Below, piece by piece: positions 11,462 through 19,670 of a DNA stretch of 64,000 nt; within the stretch, counting starts at the first letter, position 1; every line of letters starts with the position of its first letter. The DNA is taken from contig JAJDEU010000038.1 of assembly GCA_029259635.1 (NCBI GenBank), positions 62,001 to 126,000 of the forward strand, in the 5' to 3' direction. The DNA comes from Planctomycetota bacterium (GTDB lineage Bacteria; Planctomycetota; UBA1135; GCA-002686595). The position numbers and the translations under genes are program-made. Below the pieces are notes generated by a model. It was not told where the DNA came from, did not search any database, and was given only the letters and a program-made list of their open reading frames with translations.

Positions 11462-12769
11462 CTACCTCGCAAAACAACGCTCGAAGTGTTGAAGCAACCG
11501 AATCGATCCGCGGACGCGAACACGGCGCGTGAGTAGCGCCCAAATCAGGCTGCGTTCGCGTGCCAAGTAGCCCAGCCAAGTCTCGGAGTCGGCGCGAACC
11601 ATGACATCGCGTTCTCCGATCAGGCCGCGCTCGATGGCCACCTTTTGATCGCGGATGGAAACCGTCATGTCCAGCTTCTCAAGACCGGTGAACTGGAAGT
11701 GAAAGCGAGCGTCGAGACCCTTGGATCGTTCGCGTTGAAAGACCAAGCCCATTCCGGTGAGTAGCTTCTTCACAGATCGCACGCGCAGAGTATTGCCCAC
11801 GAGCCGCACCTCCTTGTGGGGAAAGCGCCGTTCGACATGGGCTTTCGCGTCCGTCTCGTCAACGACGTAAACCGGCTCCTCCTTCTCGCGTAAGGGAGTC
11901 ACGACGGTCTTCACGAAGGCTCCCTTGCCTGACTCGTACAGCGGCAAGATCTCATCGCCGGCGGGGCAAACCGCCATGCAGTAAGCCGCTTTGTAGTTCG
12001 CGCCAAAAGAGAGGCTCTGCCACATGGATGCGCTCTCGGAGTCGGTCGTGCGTTTGCGATAGTCGAGAGCGCTCTTGCTCTCCACCACGCCTTCGACCCA
12101 GTCGCTGAAGCCGCCCATGAACTCGCGATAGTTGTGCGTGTAGCAGGCGGAGAAGTCGAAGTTGCCGTCGCTGCCTATCGCGCCGACGGGACAAGCGGCT
12201 ACGCACAGCTTGCACTCGAAACACGGGTTGAAATTGAGCGGGCTCGAGTGGTTTTCGACCACGGCGTCGAGCACGACCGTGCCCAGCAGAATGAAGTTGC
12301 CGAACTTCGGATGAATGATGTTGCGGTGGATACCCATCTTCCCGAGACCGGCGGCTTCGGCGACCAGCTTGTGGGAGATCACCCACTGCTTGCCCGGGAA
12401 CCGATCCATCTCCATGGGGAATCCCATGGGAACGGACATCGCTCGGATCCCGCGCTCTTCCAGGGCCCGCGCTAGTCGCCTACCGACTTCATTGAGGTCG
12501 TCGCCAGTGTGGTGAAACTCGGAATTGGCGAGAGAGCGCGCGGTCGAACGAATCGATTCGCGATTCATCTTCATCACGAAGGACACCAAGGTCTTCGCGC
12601 TTGGAAAAGCTTCGGCGATGTCGGCTCGGTCGATCGCGAGGGCTTCGTGGTCGACCGACACGACACCTGCATCGTCGGCGCCGGCCTCGGTCGCGAGCGC
12701 CAGGAGGTCGGACTTGGAAAGCGACCCGGCTGGAGTCGCGTGCGGAGGGTCGAGGAGATTGCTCTTCAT
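11462..12769 (-). CDS. 4Fe-4S ferredoxin-type oxidoreductase with C-terminal SCP2 sterol-carrier domain
   Basis: 435 residues from ATG at 12769 (a TTG at 12784 is also open). The N-terminal part resembles QueG/reductive-dehalogenase-like iron-sulfur proteins: GLGKMGIHRNIIHPKFGNF before a CFECKLCVAACPVGA cluster motif, and a second Cys group in AYCMAVCPAGDEI. About residues 330-435 match an SCP2-like lipid-binding domain (RFHFQFTGLEKLDMTVSIRD; ADSETWLGYLAR). A redox enzyme acting on a hydrophobic substrate is plausible but unproven. The start lies immediately downstream of a palindrome shared with the neighbouring MarR gene, so MarR-controlled expression is likely. Confidence 0.75.
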   Translation of the reverse strand: MKSNLLDPPHATPAGSLSKSDLLALATEAGADDAGVVSVDHEALAIDRADIAEAFPSAKTLVSFVMKMNRESIRSTARSLANSEFHHTGDDLNEVGRRLARALEERGIRAMSVPMGFPMEMDRFPGKQWVISHKLVAEAAGLGKMGIHRNIIHPKFGNFILLGTVVLDAVVENHSSPLNFNPCFECKLCVAACPVGAIGSDGNFDFSACYTHNYREFMGGFSDWVEGVVESKSALDYRKRTTDSESASMWQSLSFGANYKAAYCMAVCPAGDEILPLYESGKGAFVKTVVTPLREKEEPVYVVDETDAKAHVERRFPHKEVRLVGNTLRVRSVKKLLTGMGLVFQRERSKGLDARFHFQFTGLEKLDMTVSIRDQKVAIERGLIGERDVMVRADSETWLGYLARERSLIWALLTRRVRVRGSIRLLQHFERCFAR

Positions 12770-12771
12770 TG

Positions 12772-12785
12772 GATGTATATACAAC
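12772..12785. promoter_or_regulatory. Probable MarR operator (GATGTATATACAAC)
   Basis: This differs by one base from the perfect 14-bp palindrome GTTGTATATACAAC found at 13247-13260. It sits two bases upstream of the ATG at 12769 and overlaps the proposed -10 element. Confidence 0.7.
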
Positions 12786-12801
12786 TTAGTTTTAGTGTCA
12801 A
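12774..12801 (-). promoter_or_regulatory. Probable sigma-70-type promoter of the ferredoxin-SCP2 gene
   Basis: On the minus strand TTGACA (12801-12796) is separated by 16 bases from TATACA (12779-12774). The -10 element lies within the operator, so repressor binding would occlude it. Transcription from here would begin within a few bases of the ATG, which implies a nearly leaderless mRNA and fits the lack of a Shine-Dalgarno sequence. Confidence 0.6.
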
Positions 12802-12830
12802 TTGGCGCGGGTCCCGTGCCTGTGAAATTC

Positions 12831-13244
12831 TCAGTTCAAAATCGAGCTCGTCGCGGCATACAGACCGTCGGCTCCCGCGCTGCCGAGTCGTTCTTTCACG
12901 CGTGCCTGAGCCTTGTTCCACGCGGGGTACGCCTTCGTCAGGACGCGCTGCCCTGCGGCGGTAACCTTGAGCCCCTCGCTCTGACGCAACCAACCCTGCT
13001 CGATCGTGTTCTTGAGGTTGCGGCTCAGGCTCGATTTTTCGATCTCAAGCGCGTGACCCAAGTCCACGGCGCGAATGCCCGGGTTCATCGAGACCGCCAC
13101 CAGGATCGTGAACTGACTGACCTTGATGTCGTGATCCCGTAGCTCCTCGTCATAGATGCGCGAAACCACGCGATTCAGATAGCGTGCTCGAAGGCCGAGG
13201 CACTCCCGCGAGATCTTTAGGGATTGGGTTCGAGAGATAGGCAT
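12831..13244 (-). CDS. MarR-family transcriptional regulator
   Basis: 137 residues from ATG at 13244. The winged helix-turn-helix is visible in VSQFTILVAVSMNPGIRAVD, LGHALEIEKSSLSRNLKNTI and EQGWLRQSEGLKVTAAGQRV, the standard MarR order of H2, recognition helix and wing. The ORF is open to 13283, but the shorter start places the perfect palindrome directly before the start codon, as in the next gene. It ends 61 bases before the ferredoxin-SCP2 ATG. Autorepression and control of that gene are inferred from the shared site. The ligand is unknown. Confidence 0.85.
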   Translation of the reverse strand: MPISRTQSLKISRECLGLRARYLNRVVSRIYDEELRDHDIKVSQFTILVAVSMNPGIRAVDLGHALEIEKSSLSRNLKNTIEQGWLRQSEGLKVTAAGQRVLTKAYPAWNKAQARVKERLGSAGADGLYAATSSILN

Positions 13245-13246
13245 GC

Positions 13247-13260
13247 GTTGTATATACAAC
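13247..13260. promoter_or_regulatory. Probable MarR operator (perfect palindrome GTTGTATATACAAC)
   Basis: A perfect 14-bp inverted repeat two bases upstream of the MarR ATG, with a near-identical copy before the adjacent ferredoxin gene. Length and symmetry are typical of MarR binding sites. It contains a TATACA that could serve as a -10 element. Confidence 0.75.
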
Positions 13261-13547
13261 CCCGATTCAACCAGCGCCTCCATAATCCTCGATAAATGAG
13301 CTCATGCCTCTCCAGAGGACACCGACGGGTACCGCCCTCGTTTTCGTACAACTAATGTTCGGGCCGTTACATCGCGCCAGAGTGGGACTAGAGCCCGCTG
13401 GAAAGTTTCTTGTGCCGAGGGTCCGTCGGCTGCCGCTTTGGGATGGGATGTGGCTGGTGGACCCTCAGCGCCTTTTTCTCGAGCTCACCCTGTTTCTCGA
13501 GCCCAACCGAGGACTGCTCGACTCGCCCTCGGTGGGATTAAGGGCGC
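13261..13547. other. Stretch without a recognised gene
   Basis: Spacer between the MarR start and the end of the TrpD-like gene. It should contain the MarR promoter. A plus-strand ORF at 13304-13612 runs into the opposite strand of the TrpD-like gene and shows no domain, so it is not called. Confidence 0.5.
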
Positions 13548-14615
13548 CTAATGGATCAGGGATCGCAGGCGCGCCAGCACCTCGGTCGCTCCGCCGGAAT
13601 CGAGCGCACTGATCGACGCATCCACGCCTTCGGCGAGCGTCATGCATCGGCCAGCCGACTTGAGCATGAGTGCTGCGCCGAGCAGGGCGGCGTTGCGCGC
13701 GGGACCCGGCTCGCCTGCCAGCACGGCCAGCGTTACTTCGCCGGATTTCTTTACCAGCGCCGGATTGTCGCCCGTGCCCTGCCCATCGTCGGAGGGCATG
13801 TACATCGGCAGATCCTCATCGTCCGGACCATCGAGTCCAAAGTCCTGGGGTTCGACAGTCAGCGGCGCAATGTGGGGACCTTCCAGCTCAATAGCACGGG
13901 AACGGCGCTTCACCGTTGGAATCACGCCGCCACCGACACCTTGAACCGCGATGCCGTGCGGATGGCCGAGAGCCTGGAGAACCTCGACCGCCATGCCGAG
14001 CACGGGGCCCGCTTGCGCTCCAACCAAGACGGAGGCCGTAGATGGTGCGAGCAGCTTTTCGATGGTGGAGAGCGGCGTGCGCACCCCGATCTCCCCACGC
14101 ACCCGCCGCAAGCCGAGGATGGGCGGCATCATGCCGGGCACGGCGATGGCGCCGAAGCGCGCTTTGAGAACCCACTCCTCTACCTCGCGCGGATCCCAGG
14201 TCAGGCCTGCACCGAGGTGCGTTAAAACGTTCGCGGCCGTAAGCCCGCGCTTGGGCGGAACGCCCGTGTCCGTGATAAGCATCACGCGCGCGCCAGCGGC
14301 GGCGGCGATCAATCCCGCGGCCACCTCTAACGGCGGGTGGTCTTCGAGACCATCGTGCGGCGGACAGACGCAGACCAATCCAGCCATACCGACGCATGGG
14401 ATGTTGGCGGCAGCGCGAGCCGCCCGAGCGAATCCCGTCAGCTCCTCGACCGTGACTCCCTTCCAGCGCAGCGCGATCAGGAAAGCGCCGACTTGGATCT
14501 CACTCTCCGATCCGCTGAGGATCGAAGTGAAGGCGGAGTAGGCTTCCTCTTCGGTAAGGTTTCTTCCGTCTCGGTGGCTGGAACCGAGAACGCGCAGCAG
14601 GTCGCGAAGGATCAT
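13548..14615 (-). CDS. Anthranilate phosphoribosyltransferase-like (TrpD2/YbiB-type) protein
   Basis: 355 residues from ATG at 14615. The helical N-terminal domain (LLRVLGSSHRDGRNLTEEEA; LIALRWKGVTVEELTGFARA) and the following nucleoside-phosphorylase-like alpha/beta domain match the TrpD fold. In true TrpD the PRPP loop reads like GTGGD; here the equivalent region is VCVCPPHDGLEDHPPLEVA, without that glycine motif. That points to the TrpD2/YbiB-like branch, some members of which bind DNA, rather than tryptophan synthesis. No trp genes are nearby. The open frame upstream to 14795 has no family similarity. Confidence 0.65.
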   Translation of the reverse strand: MILRDLLRVLGSSHRDGRNLTEEEAYSAFTSILSGSESEIQVGAFLIALRWKGVTVEELTGFARAARAAANIPCVGMAGLVCVCPPHDGLEDHPPLEVAAGLIAAAAGARVMLITDTGVPPKRGLTAANVLTHLGAGLTWDPREVEEWVLKARFGAIAVPGMMPPILGLRRVRGEIGVRTPLSTIEKLLAPSTASVLVGAQAGPVLGMAVEVLQALGHPHGIAVQGVGGGVIPTVKRRSRAIELEGPHIAPLTVEPQDFGLDGPDDEDLPMYMPSDDGQGTGDNPALVKKSGEVTLAVLAGEPGPARNAALLGAALMLKSAGRCMTLAEGVDASISALDSGGATEVLARLRSLIH

Positions 14616-15234
14616 TGGGAGAGAGAGAGAATTCGGTGCCGAGAGACGGACATCGGAGCGGGAATGAAGGCGACCAGTTCGTTTCCAGCGGGCTTCCGGG
14701 GGCCGAGTTGGCCGAAGGAAACTGTCGCCGGAGAAAGTGGTTTTCCAGGGTGGGCTGCGTGGCCTGAACCTGTTTGTGAGACCAGCATAAGGCAAGCTCT
14801 CTCGAGACCGGGCGCTTTATTGGATATGGCCCGTCATGAGCCGCCATCTGCCCGTCCTGATTCCGAGGCGAGCTTCGATCGAAGTGGATCTTTCGGAACG
14901 GCTCTCGATCCGAGGCCAGGCCTGCCTCATAACCCATTACAAGAGCGCCGGTTACAAGGCAGCTCGTGAGCCGGGAGCGACAAGAGGGCGTGCGCTTTTT
15001 CATTCGCGGCCTAGGAAGAGAACCTGCAGTCGGAAGAAGTGGGAATGCTGGGCGAGAGCAAGGACGACGAGTCGTCCTGAGCTTCACTCCAAAAGAGACG
15101 CCCCCGGGACCGCACTCTCTCTCCTCCCCTGAGACGTGCTCCCCTTTCCCGGGAATCGGCGAAGGAGTTCCGCTCTTGCTCTCTCTCGCTTCTTCCGACT
15201 CTTTCCCTACCGCGAGCCCACCTCAACGAGGTGT
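14616..15234. other. Gene-free region upstream of the TrpD-like gene
   Basis: About 620 bases with short, mutually overlapping ORFs and no recognisable protein, tRNA or riboswitch. It contains purine/pyrimidine-skewed tracts (GAGAGAGAGA near 14620; CTCTCTCTC near 15115 and 15180). It should hold the promoter of the TrpD-like gene. Confidence 0.4.
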
Positions 15235-15434
15235 TAGCCCGAATTATTCATGACCTCGCGGACCAAACACCACGAACGGCCGGCTTCACCGGCCTTTCGG
15301 CCCCTGCCGGAACTTTGCGCGTGCCGACGTCCTCGACGACCTGTTCAGGTCGACTGTGGGGCCGGCGCGCGCAAAGCACCAGCAGGAACCGAATCGAGGC
15401 GTTTTGCCTCGCGGCTCATGAATAACCCGGGCTA
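15235..15434. mobile_element. TA-flanked 196-bp element with terminal inverted repeats (MITE-like)
   Basis: The element begins GCCCGAATTATTCATGA at 15237 and ends TCATGAATAACCCGGGC at 15432; about 25 terminal bases match as an inverted repeat with a few mismatches. A TA dinucleotide flanks each end (15235-15236, 15433-15434), as expected for a TA target duplication. It holds no credible ORF. The right-hand TA plus the first base of the element form the TAG stop of the neighbouring amidohydrolase gene. Its family is not identified. Confidence 0.7.
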
Positions 15435-17018
15435 GCGTCCGTCTTCTTCGGATTCGTCCCCGCCCTCGTCGGACTCTTCTTCCGAGTCTTCGTCAGCGCC
15501 TTCCTCATCCGTCGGTGAGTCCTCGGAGCTTTCGTCCGTCGCCGCTTCCGAATCCTCCACGACCGCCTCGTCCACGTCTTCGGCAACTTCCTCGCCGGGA
15601 TCGAAGACCTCTTCCGTAGCGCGCGGCCGGATGTGCGCGAAGAAGATCTCCTTCTGCTTGTCGTAGGCGATCGACCCGTCCACCACCGTGTACTGAACGA
15701 AGGTCTGGTAATGGAGCAGGTCACCGTCCGTCACAATCAGGTCGCAGTCTTTGCCCTCTTCGAGGGTGCCGACACGGTGAGAGATGCCGAGCAAGCGCGC
15801 GGGGACCACCGTCACGGAGTCGAGCGCCGCGGATTCCGGCAAGCCACCGCGCATCGCGAAGCCCACTTCGATCGGCAGGTGCATCAAGTCGCGTCCCGAC
15901 TGACCGCCCATATCGAAACCGGTATTGCTCGGAATGATGGCGATCTGAACGCCGTGCTCGTAGAGAATCGCGGCGTTCTCGATCGTCGAACCGCTCTCGC
16001 GGTTGAGCATCTCATTTCGGTCGCGGCGATCGCGAGGAGTGATGATCGCAGTTGCGCCCGCTCGACCGAGCTCGTCGGCGACCGTCCAACCCTCGATGCA
16101 ACCGACGATGATGGGGCGGAACTCGTACTGCTGTGCGAATCGCGCCAACGAGAGTAGATCGCCCTGTTCGTTGGAGGTGAAGCGCGCACGTTTTTGTCCG
16201 GTTAGAACCGCGACGACGTTCTTATCGACACCCTTCTCACTGGGCGCTTTCGTATCCTCCTCGCTCTTCGGGCGCTTCTCCCACACTCGATAATCGCGCA
16301 GGTAAGAGCTGGCCGCCTCGAACTTTTCGCGCAAGCTTCGTCTACCGGCAGGGTTCTTTGAGCTCCAAGCCATGGAAACTTGCGAGTTCTCACTCATCAC
16401 AAGGTCATCGATCTCGCCGCGCTTCAGCTTGATCGCCGTACCGTTACTGACCGTCGATGTGATTCCTGAAGAGAGCGCAAGGACAAGGCTCTGACTGAAT
16501 GGGTCGTAGCTGTCTTCAACGGAATGTCGGCCTTCGAGGAGCTCATCGGCGAACGCCTCAAAGACGGCAAGCGGATCGATCTCCTCGTCCACCGGGTGGA
16601 CATGGAGATCTCCGAGACCCTCGTCCGCGCTCCGGCTCGTACTCACGACGATGTTGGGGCTCGCCTCGACCGCAATCATCCCGGGGTAAACCCGCATGCC
16701 TTTTGCGTTCAGGACTTCGGCTTCTTCAGGAATCCAAAGGTCGTGCCCGATCTCCTCGATGATTCCGTTCTTCGCGAGGATCGATGCGCCTCGCATAACC
16801 GATCCGTTCCCCGAGTAGACGTCGCCACCGATGACGGCCAGGTAACGATCCCTGTCCTCGTCATCTTCTTCATCGGCGTCCTCGCCCTTCTTATCGTCGT
16901 CGCCCAGCAAGACTCGCGGCGCGTTGAACGTGAGGGGCGCCATACTCGAAGCCATACTCGAAAACGAGAAGAGCAGCGGCAAAGACAGAAACAACAGCGT
17001 TTTGGAATTGAGCTTCAT
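15432..17018 (-). CDS. Exported amidohydrolase-fold protein, metal site lost (array member 9)
   Basis: 528 residues with a signal peptide (MKLNSKTLLFLSLPLLFSF). It keeps the family's N-terminal beta-sandwich, the TIM-barrel segments and the C-terminal VGTLEEGKDCDLIVTDGD motif. Where active paralogues have PGMIDLHxH it reads PGMIAVEASPN, so both metal-binding histidines are missing, and the usual NTDS is SNTGF. An acidic patch follows the signal peptide, and about 55 acidic residues form the C-terminal tail. The stop codon arises at the junction with a TA-flanked element. It is the last gene of the array, starting 2 bases after the previous stop. Catalysis is unlikely; the role is unknown. Confidence 0.8.
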   Translation of the reverse strand: MKLNSKTLLFLSLPLLFSFSSMASSMAPLTFNAPRVLLGDDDKKGEDADEEDDEDRDRYLAVIGGDVYSGNGSVMRGASILAKNGIIEEIGHDLWIPEEAEVLNAKGMRVYPGMIAVEASPNIVVSTSRSADEGLGDLHVHPVDEEIDPLAVFEAFADELLEGRHSVEDSYDPFSQSLVLALSSGITSTVSNGTAIKLKRGEIDDLVMSENSQVSMAWSSKNPAGRRSLREKFEAASSYLRDYRVWEKRPKSEEDTKAPSEKGVDKNVVAVLTGQKRARFTSNEQGDLLSLARFAQQYEFRPIIVGCIEGWTVADELGRAGATAIITPRDRRDRNEMLNRESGSTIENAAILYEHGVQIAIIPSNTGFDMGGQSGRDLMHLPIEVGFAMRGGLPESAALDSVTVVPARLLGISHRVGTLEEGKDCDLIVTDGDLLHYQTFVQYTVVDGSIAYDKQKEIFFAHIRPRATEEVFDPGEEVAEDVDEAVVEDSEAATDESSEDSPTDEEGADEDSEEESDEGGDESEEDGR

Positions 17019-17020
17019 GG

Positions 17021-18319
17021 TTATTTCAATTCTCCGAATACGACTCGCCCTTCGAGCATGACCGCCTCGATTTGAGTGGTCCCTTCGAACGGGTCCCCGG
17101 ACAGAAAGATCAGGTTCGCGTCTTTGCCCTCATCGAGGCTGCCAATGCGCTCCTCAAGGCCGAGCAACGTCGCTGGCTCAAGGGTCATTCCCCGTAGAGC
17201 AACGTCGCGATCCAGCCCTGCGCCGAGCAACTCAGCGATGTTGAATCGACAGTCGCGGTAGCCGCGGGTGGAGTCGCTGCGCGGAATGAAGGCCAACTTG
17301 GCGCCGGCTTCGGCGAGCTCAAGAGGCAGGTTTCGCACTCGACGGGTTCCCGGGTGAAAGGTCAGTCGCGGCTCAACGACCACGCACTTTTCGAGTTTTC
17401 CAATGCGCTCGGTGACTTCATACAAGTCGATGTCATCCCGAAGCGGAACGCGCAAATTCCAAGTGAACTCTTCTTCGTCAATCGCGTCGATCAGGTGGAT
17501 GAAGTCACTCGCAGTGCGAATCGAGAACAGCGCCGAGAGCTCACCGTTTCGAAGCTGAACGAAGGGCAGGACGTTGTCCTTTGGAGCCTCGGGAACAAAA
17601 TCGCCGAGCTCCTCCTCTTTCTTCTTGTCGTCCTCTTTCTCCTCATCCTTATCATCGTCCTTCTTGGACTTCTTCTTCTTTTTCTTATCCGCCTTCTCCT
17701 TGTCCTTCTCCCACTTCTCCAAGCGCTTGGCTTCCTTTTCGTCGAACTTATCGACGCCCGCAAACCCATCGCGGAGCATTTTCTTGGAGCCCGCGTTCGA
17801 GGCTAATCGGATCTTCAAGTAGGCGTTGTCGCGAACGATGAGCTCTTCGATCGTGTCCCCAACCGGTCGAATCGCGACCGCCTGCCCCGGGATTCCGTTT
17901 CCGGGCGGATACAGACCGAGTGTGGTGTAGCCGTACTCCAGGAGATCTTCGAACACCGCGTCGCGCGGATAGATTTCGCTCGAAGCCAGCTTGTGTGGCT
18001 CCGATCCCGCGCCGCCTTGCGCCGTCAAGCCAAAGCGCGAGTACGCGTTGACGAAGCCGGGCATGACCGTCCAGTTCGGCCGGTCGATCGTCGGAATGCC
18101 GCGGTCGATTGGCAAGTCCTGACCGATCGCAACGATCTTGCCGTTATCGATCAGGATGACCGCGTGCTCGATCGTGCCTTGAGACACGGTCTCGGCACGT
18201 CCGACGCGAACGGCGATGAGATCGCCCCCCGCCGTTGCAACGGATGCAAACAGCGCGAGAGCTACGAAGGTTTCGGATAGAGCTTTCATCGATTGTTGAG
18301 CTAAGAGAGCCACCGTCAT
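17021..18319 (-). CDS. Exported amidohydrolase-fold protein, metal site lost (array member 8)
   Basis: 432 residues from ATG at 18319, which overlaps the previous stop as TAATG. An internal ATG at 18289 begins a neater signal peptide (MKALSETFVALALFASVATA) and is an alternative. The expected HxH segment reads PGFVNAYSRFG, with no histidines. It retains the C-terminal IGSLDEGKDANLIFLSGDP motif. About residues 195-240 are a Lys/Asp/Glu-rich low-complexity insert, in the same place as inserts in array members 1 and 5. It is probably non-hydrolytic. Confidence 0.8.
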   Translation of the reverse strand: MTVALLAQQSMKALSETFVALALFASVATAGGDLIAVRVGRAETVSQGTIEHAVILIDNGKIVAIGQDLPIDRGIPTIDRPNWTVMPGFVNAYSRFGLTAQGGAGSEPHKLASSEIYPRDAVFEDLLEYGYTTLGLYPPGNGIPGQAVAIRPVGDTIEELIVRDNAYLKIRLASNAGSKKMLRDGFAGVDKFDEKEAKRLEKWEKDKEKADKKKKKKSKKDDDKDEEKEDDKKKEEELGDFVPEAPKDNVLPFVQLRNGELSALFSIRTASDFIHLIDAIDEEEFTWNLRVPLRDDIDLYEVTERIGKLEKCVVVEPRLTFHPGTRRVRNLPLELAEAGAKLAFIPRSDSTRGYRDCRFNIAELLGAGLDRDVALRGMTLEPATLLGLEERIGSLDEGKDANLIFLSGDPFEGTTQIEAVMLEGRVVFGELK

Positions 18320-19566
18320 TAGGACCACTGTCCGTCCAGTTGTTTGTCGTACTGAGCTTCGCCGTCGATCAAAACGAACTCCACGTAACTGCGCGGGTCG
18401 AGCGGATCGCCCGACCAAATCACAATATCTGCGTCCTTGCCGACTTCGAGGCTGCCGACGCGGTCGCCATAACCGAATGCGCGCGCCGGGTGAATCGTGA
18501 CGGCGCGCAGCATTTGATAGCTGTCCGCGCCTTGTCGTGCCGACATCGATGCCTGCAAGAAGAACTCATCCTGCGGGACAATCTGCGAGTCGGTGTTAAG
18601 CGAAAAGTTTGGCCCGCCAGACTCCGAGTAGATCACTGCCGTCGGCTCGACGCGGCCGGTGCGCGACGAGTAGTAGTCCGAGATACGCGGACCATGATTG
18701 ACGGGCATACCGTTCTCCGCGACGAAGTCGGCCACTTTCCAGCCGTCGAAGCTGCCGTGGCTCACAATACTGCGGGTCGGATAATTGATGCGCCACATGC
18801 GAACCGTGTTGGCCACGCCCTCCGCGCCCGCGCAGTGAATCAGGACCGGCAGCTCGCCACTGTGGACGCGCTTGAGATTCTCTAGCTGAGGATCAAAGCG
18901 CCCGCTCTCTGTCGCCGCGATCGCGTCGTCGTTGATCTGCTCGAGCAACCACCCGAGTCCCGCCCAGCTGCGCATTACCGCGTTGCCGTTCCGATCGGGG
19001 TTGTGCGTCTGAGCAACCTTCAAACCGCCGGGATCGGCGATCAGCGAGTCCTCATATCCGCCGCTGGTGCGCGCCTTGTAGAGCAGTCCAAAGCCGCCCA
19101 TGCTCGTCGCGCTGCCCGGGATTCCGAACAGCGTCGTGACGCCGGAAGACGCCGCTCGTTGCAGCAAGGGATTCGCCGGAACCATCGCGACGGAAGCAGA
19201 CAGTTCCGGATTGATCAGATTGGTTGCCGCGTTGACGTCGCCCCAGCCACCGGTGTGAACGTGCGTGTGCAGGTCGACCATGCCCGGCACGGCCCAGAGC
19301 TCTTTATAGTCGCGCCGCTCGTATCCCGCGGGCACCTCGATCGGCGGGCCGACGTATTCGATCTTGCCGCCGCGCGTCACGATGAGGCCCGGCGAAAGGA
19401 TGCGGTCTTCGTCGTCGACGGTGAGGACGCGCGCGCAAAACATCGCGACGCCTTGTTCGCCCGCAGCGAGCTCGGCGATCTTTGGCTCTTCGCTCAATCC
19501 GTCGCGATCGCCGCCGGTCGCCTGACAGGAGACGAGCAAAACGAGCGCCAGGCTGGAGAGCTTCAT
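18319..19566 (-). CDS. Lipoprotein amidohydrolase with intact metal site (array member 7)
   Basis: 415 residues from ATG at 19566, chosen because it begins a lipoprotein signal (MKLSSLALVLLVSC, lipobox Cys at 14). The metal-binding HxH is intact (VDLHTHV, H100 and H102). Later ligand candidates are also present: IHCAG, VSHGS and the NTDS aspartate. The C-terminal VGSLEVGKDADIVIWSGDP is typical of imidazolonepropionase-like amidohydrolases. It is one of only two array members that look catalytically competent. Probably membrane-anchored on the periplasmic side; substrate unknown. Confidence 0.85.
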   Translation of the reverse strand: MKLSSLALVLLVSCQATGGDRDGLSEEPKIAELAAGEQGVAMFCARVLTVDDEDRILSPGLIVTRGGKIEYVGPPIEVPAGYERRDYKELWAVPGMVDLHTHVHTGGWGDVNAATNLINPELSASVAMVPANPLLQRAASSGVTTLFGIPGSATSMGGFGLLYKARTSGGYEDSLIADPGGLKVAQTHNPDRNGNAVMRSWAGLGWLLEQINDDAIAATESGRFDPQLENLKRVHSGELPVLIHCAGAEGVANTVRMWRINYPTRSIVSHGSFDGWKVADFVAENGMPVNHGPRISDYYSSRTGRVEPTAVIYSESGGPNFSLNTDSQIVPQDEFFLQASMSARQGADSYQMLRAVTIHPARAFGYGDRVGSLEVGKDADIVIWSGDPLDPRSYVEFVLIDGEAQYDKQLDGQWS

Positions 19567-19670
19567 CGCGGAGAGAGTCGGCTTAAACGCCAAAGCGAAT
19601 CGCGATTGAGAACAACCAGCGCTTTGCTTCTCGCCCGCATCTCCGGGAGCGAAATCGAATCGAGCCTCGA

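Noticed and set aside
13304..13612. Plus-strand ORF downstream of the MarR gene
   Set aside because: It runs into the opposite strand of the TrpD-like gene and shows no domain or signal.
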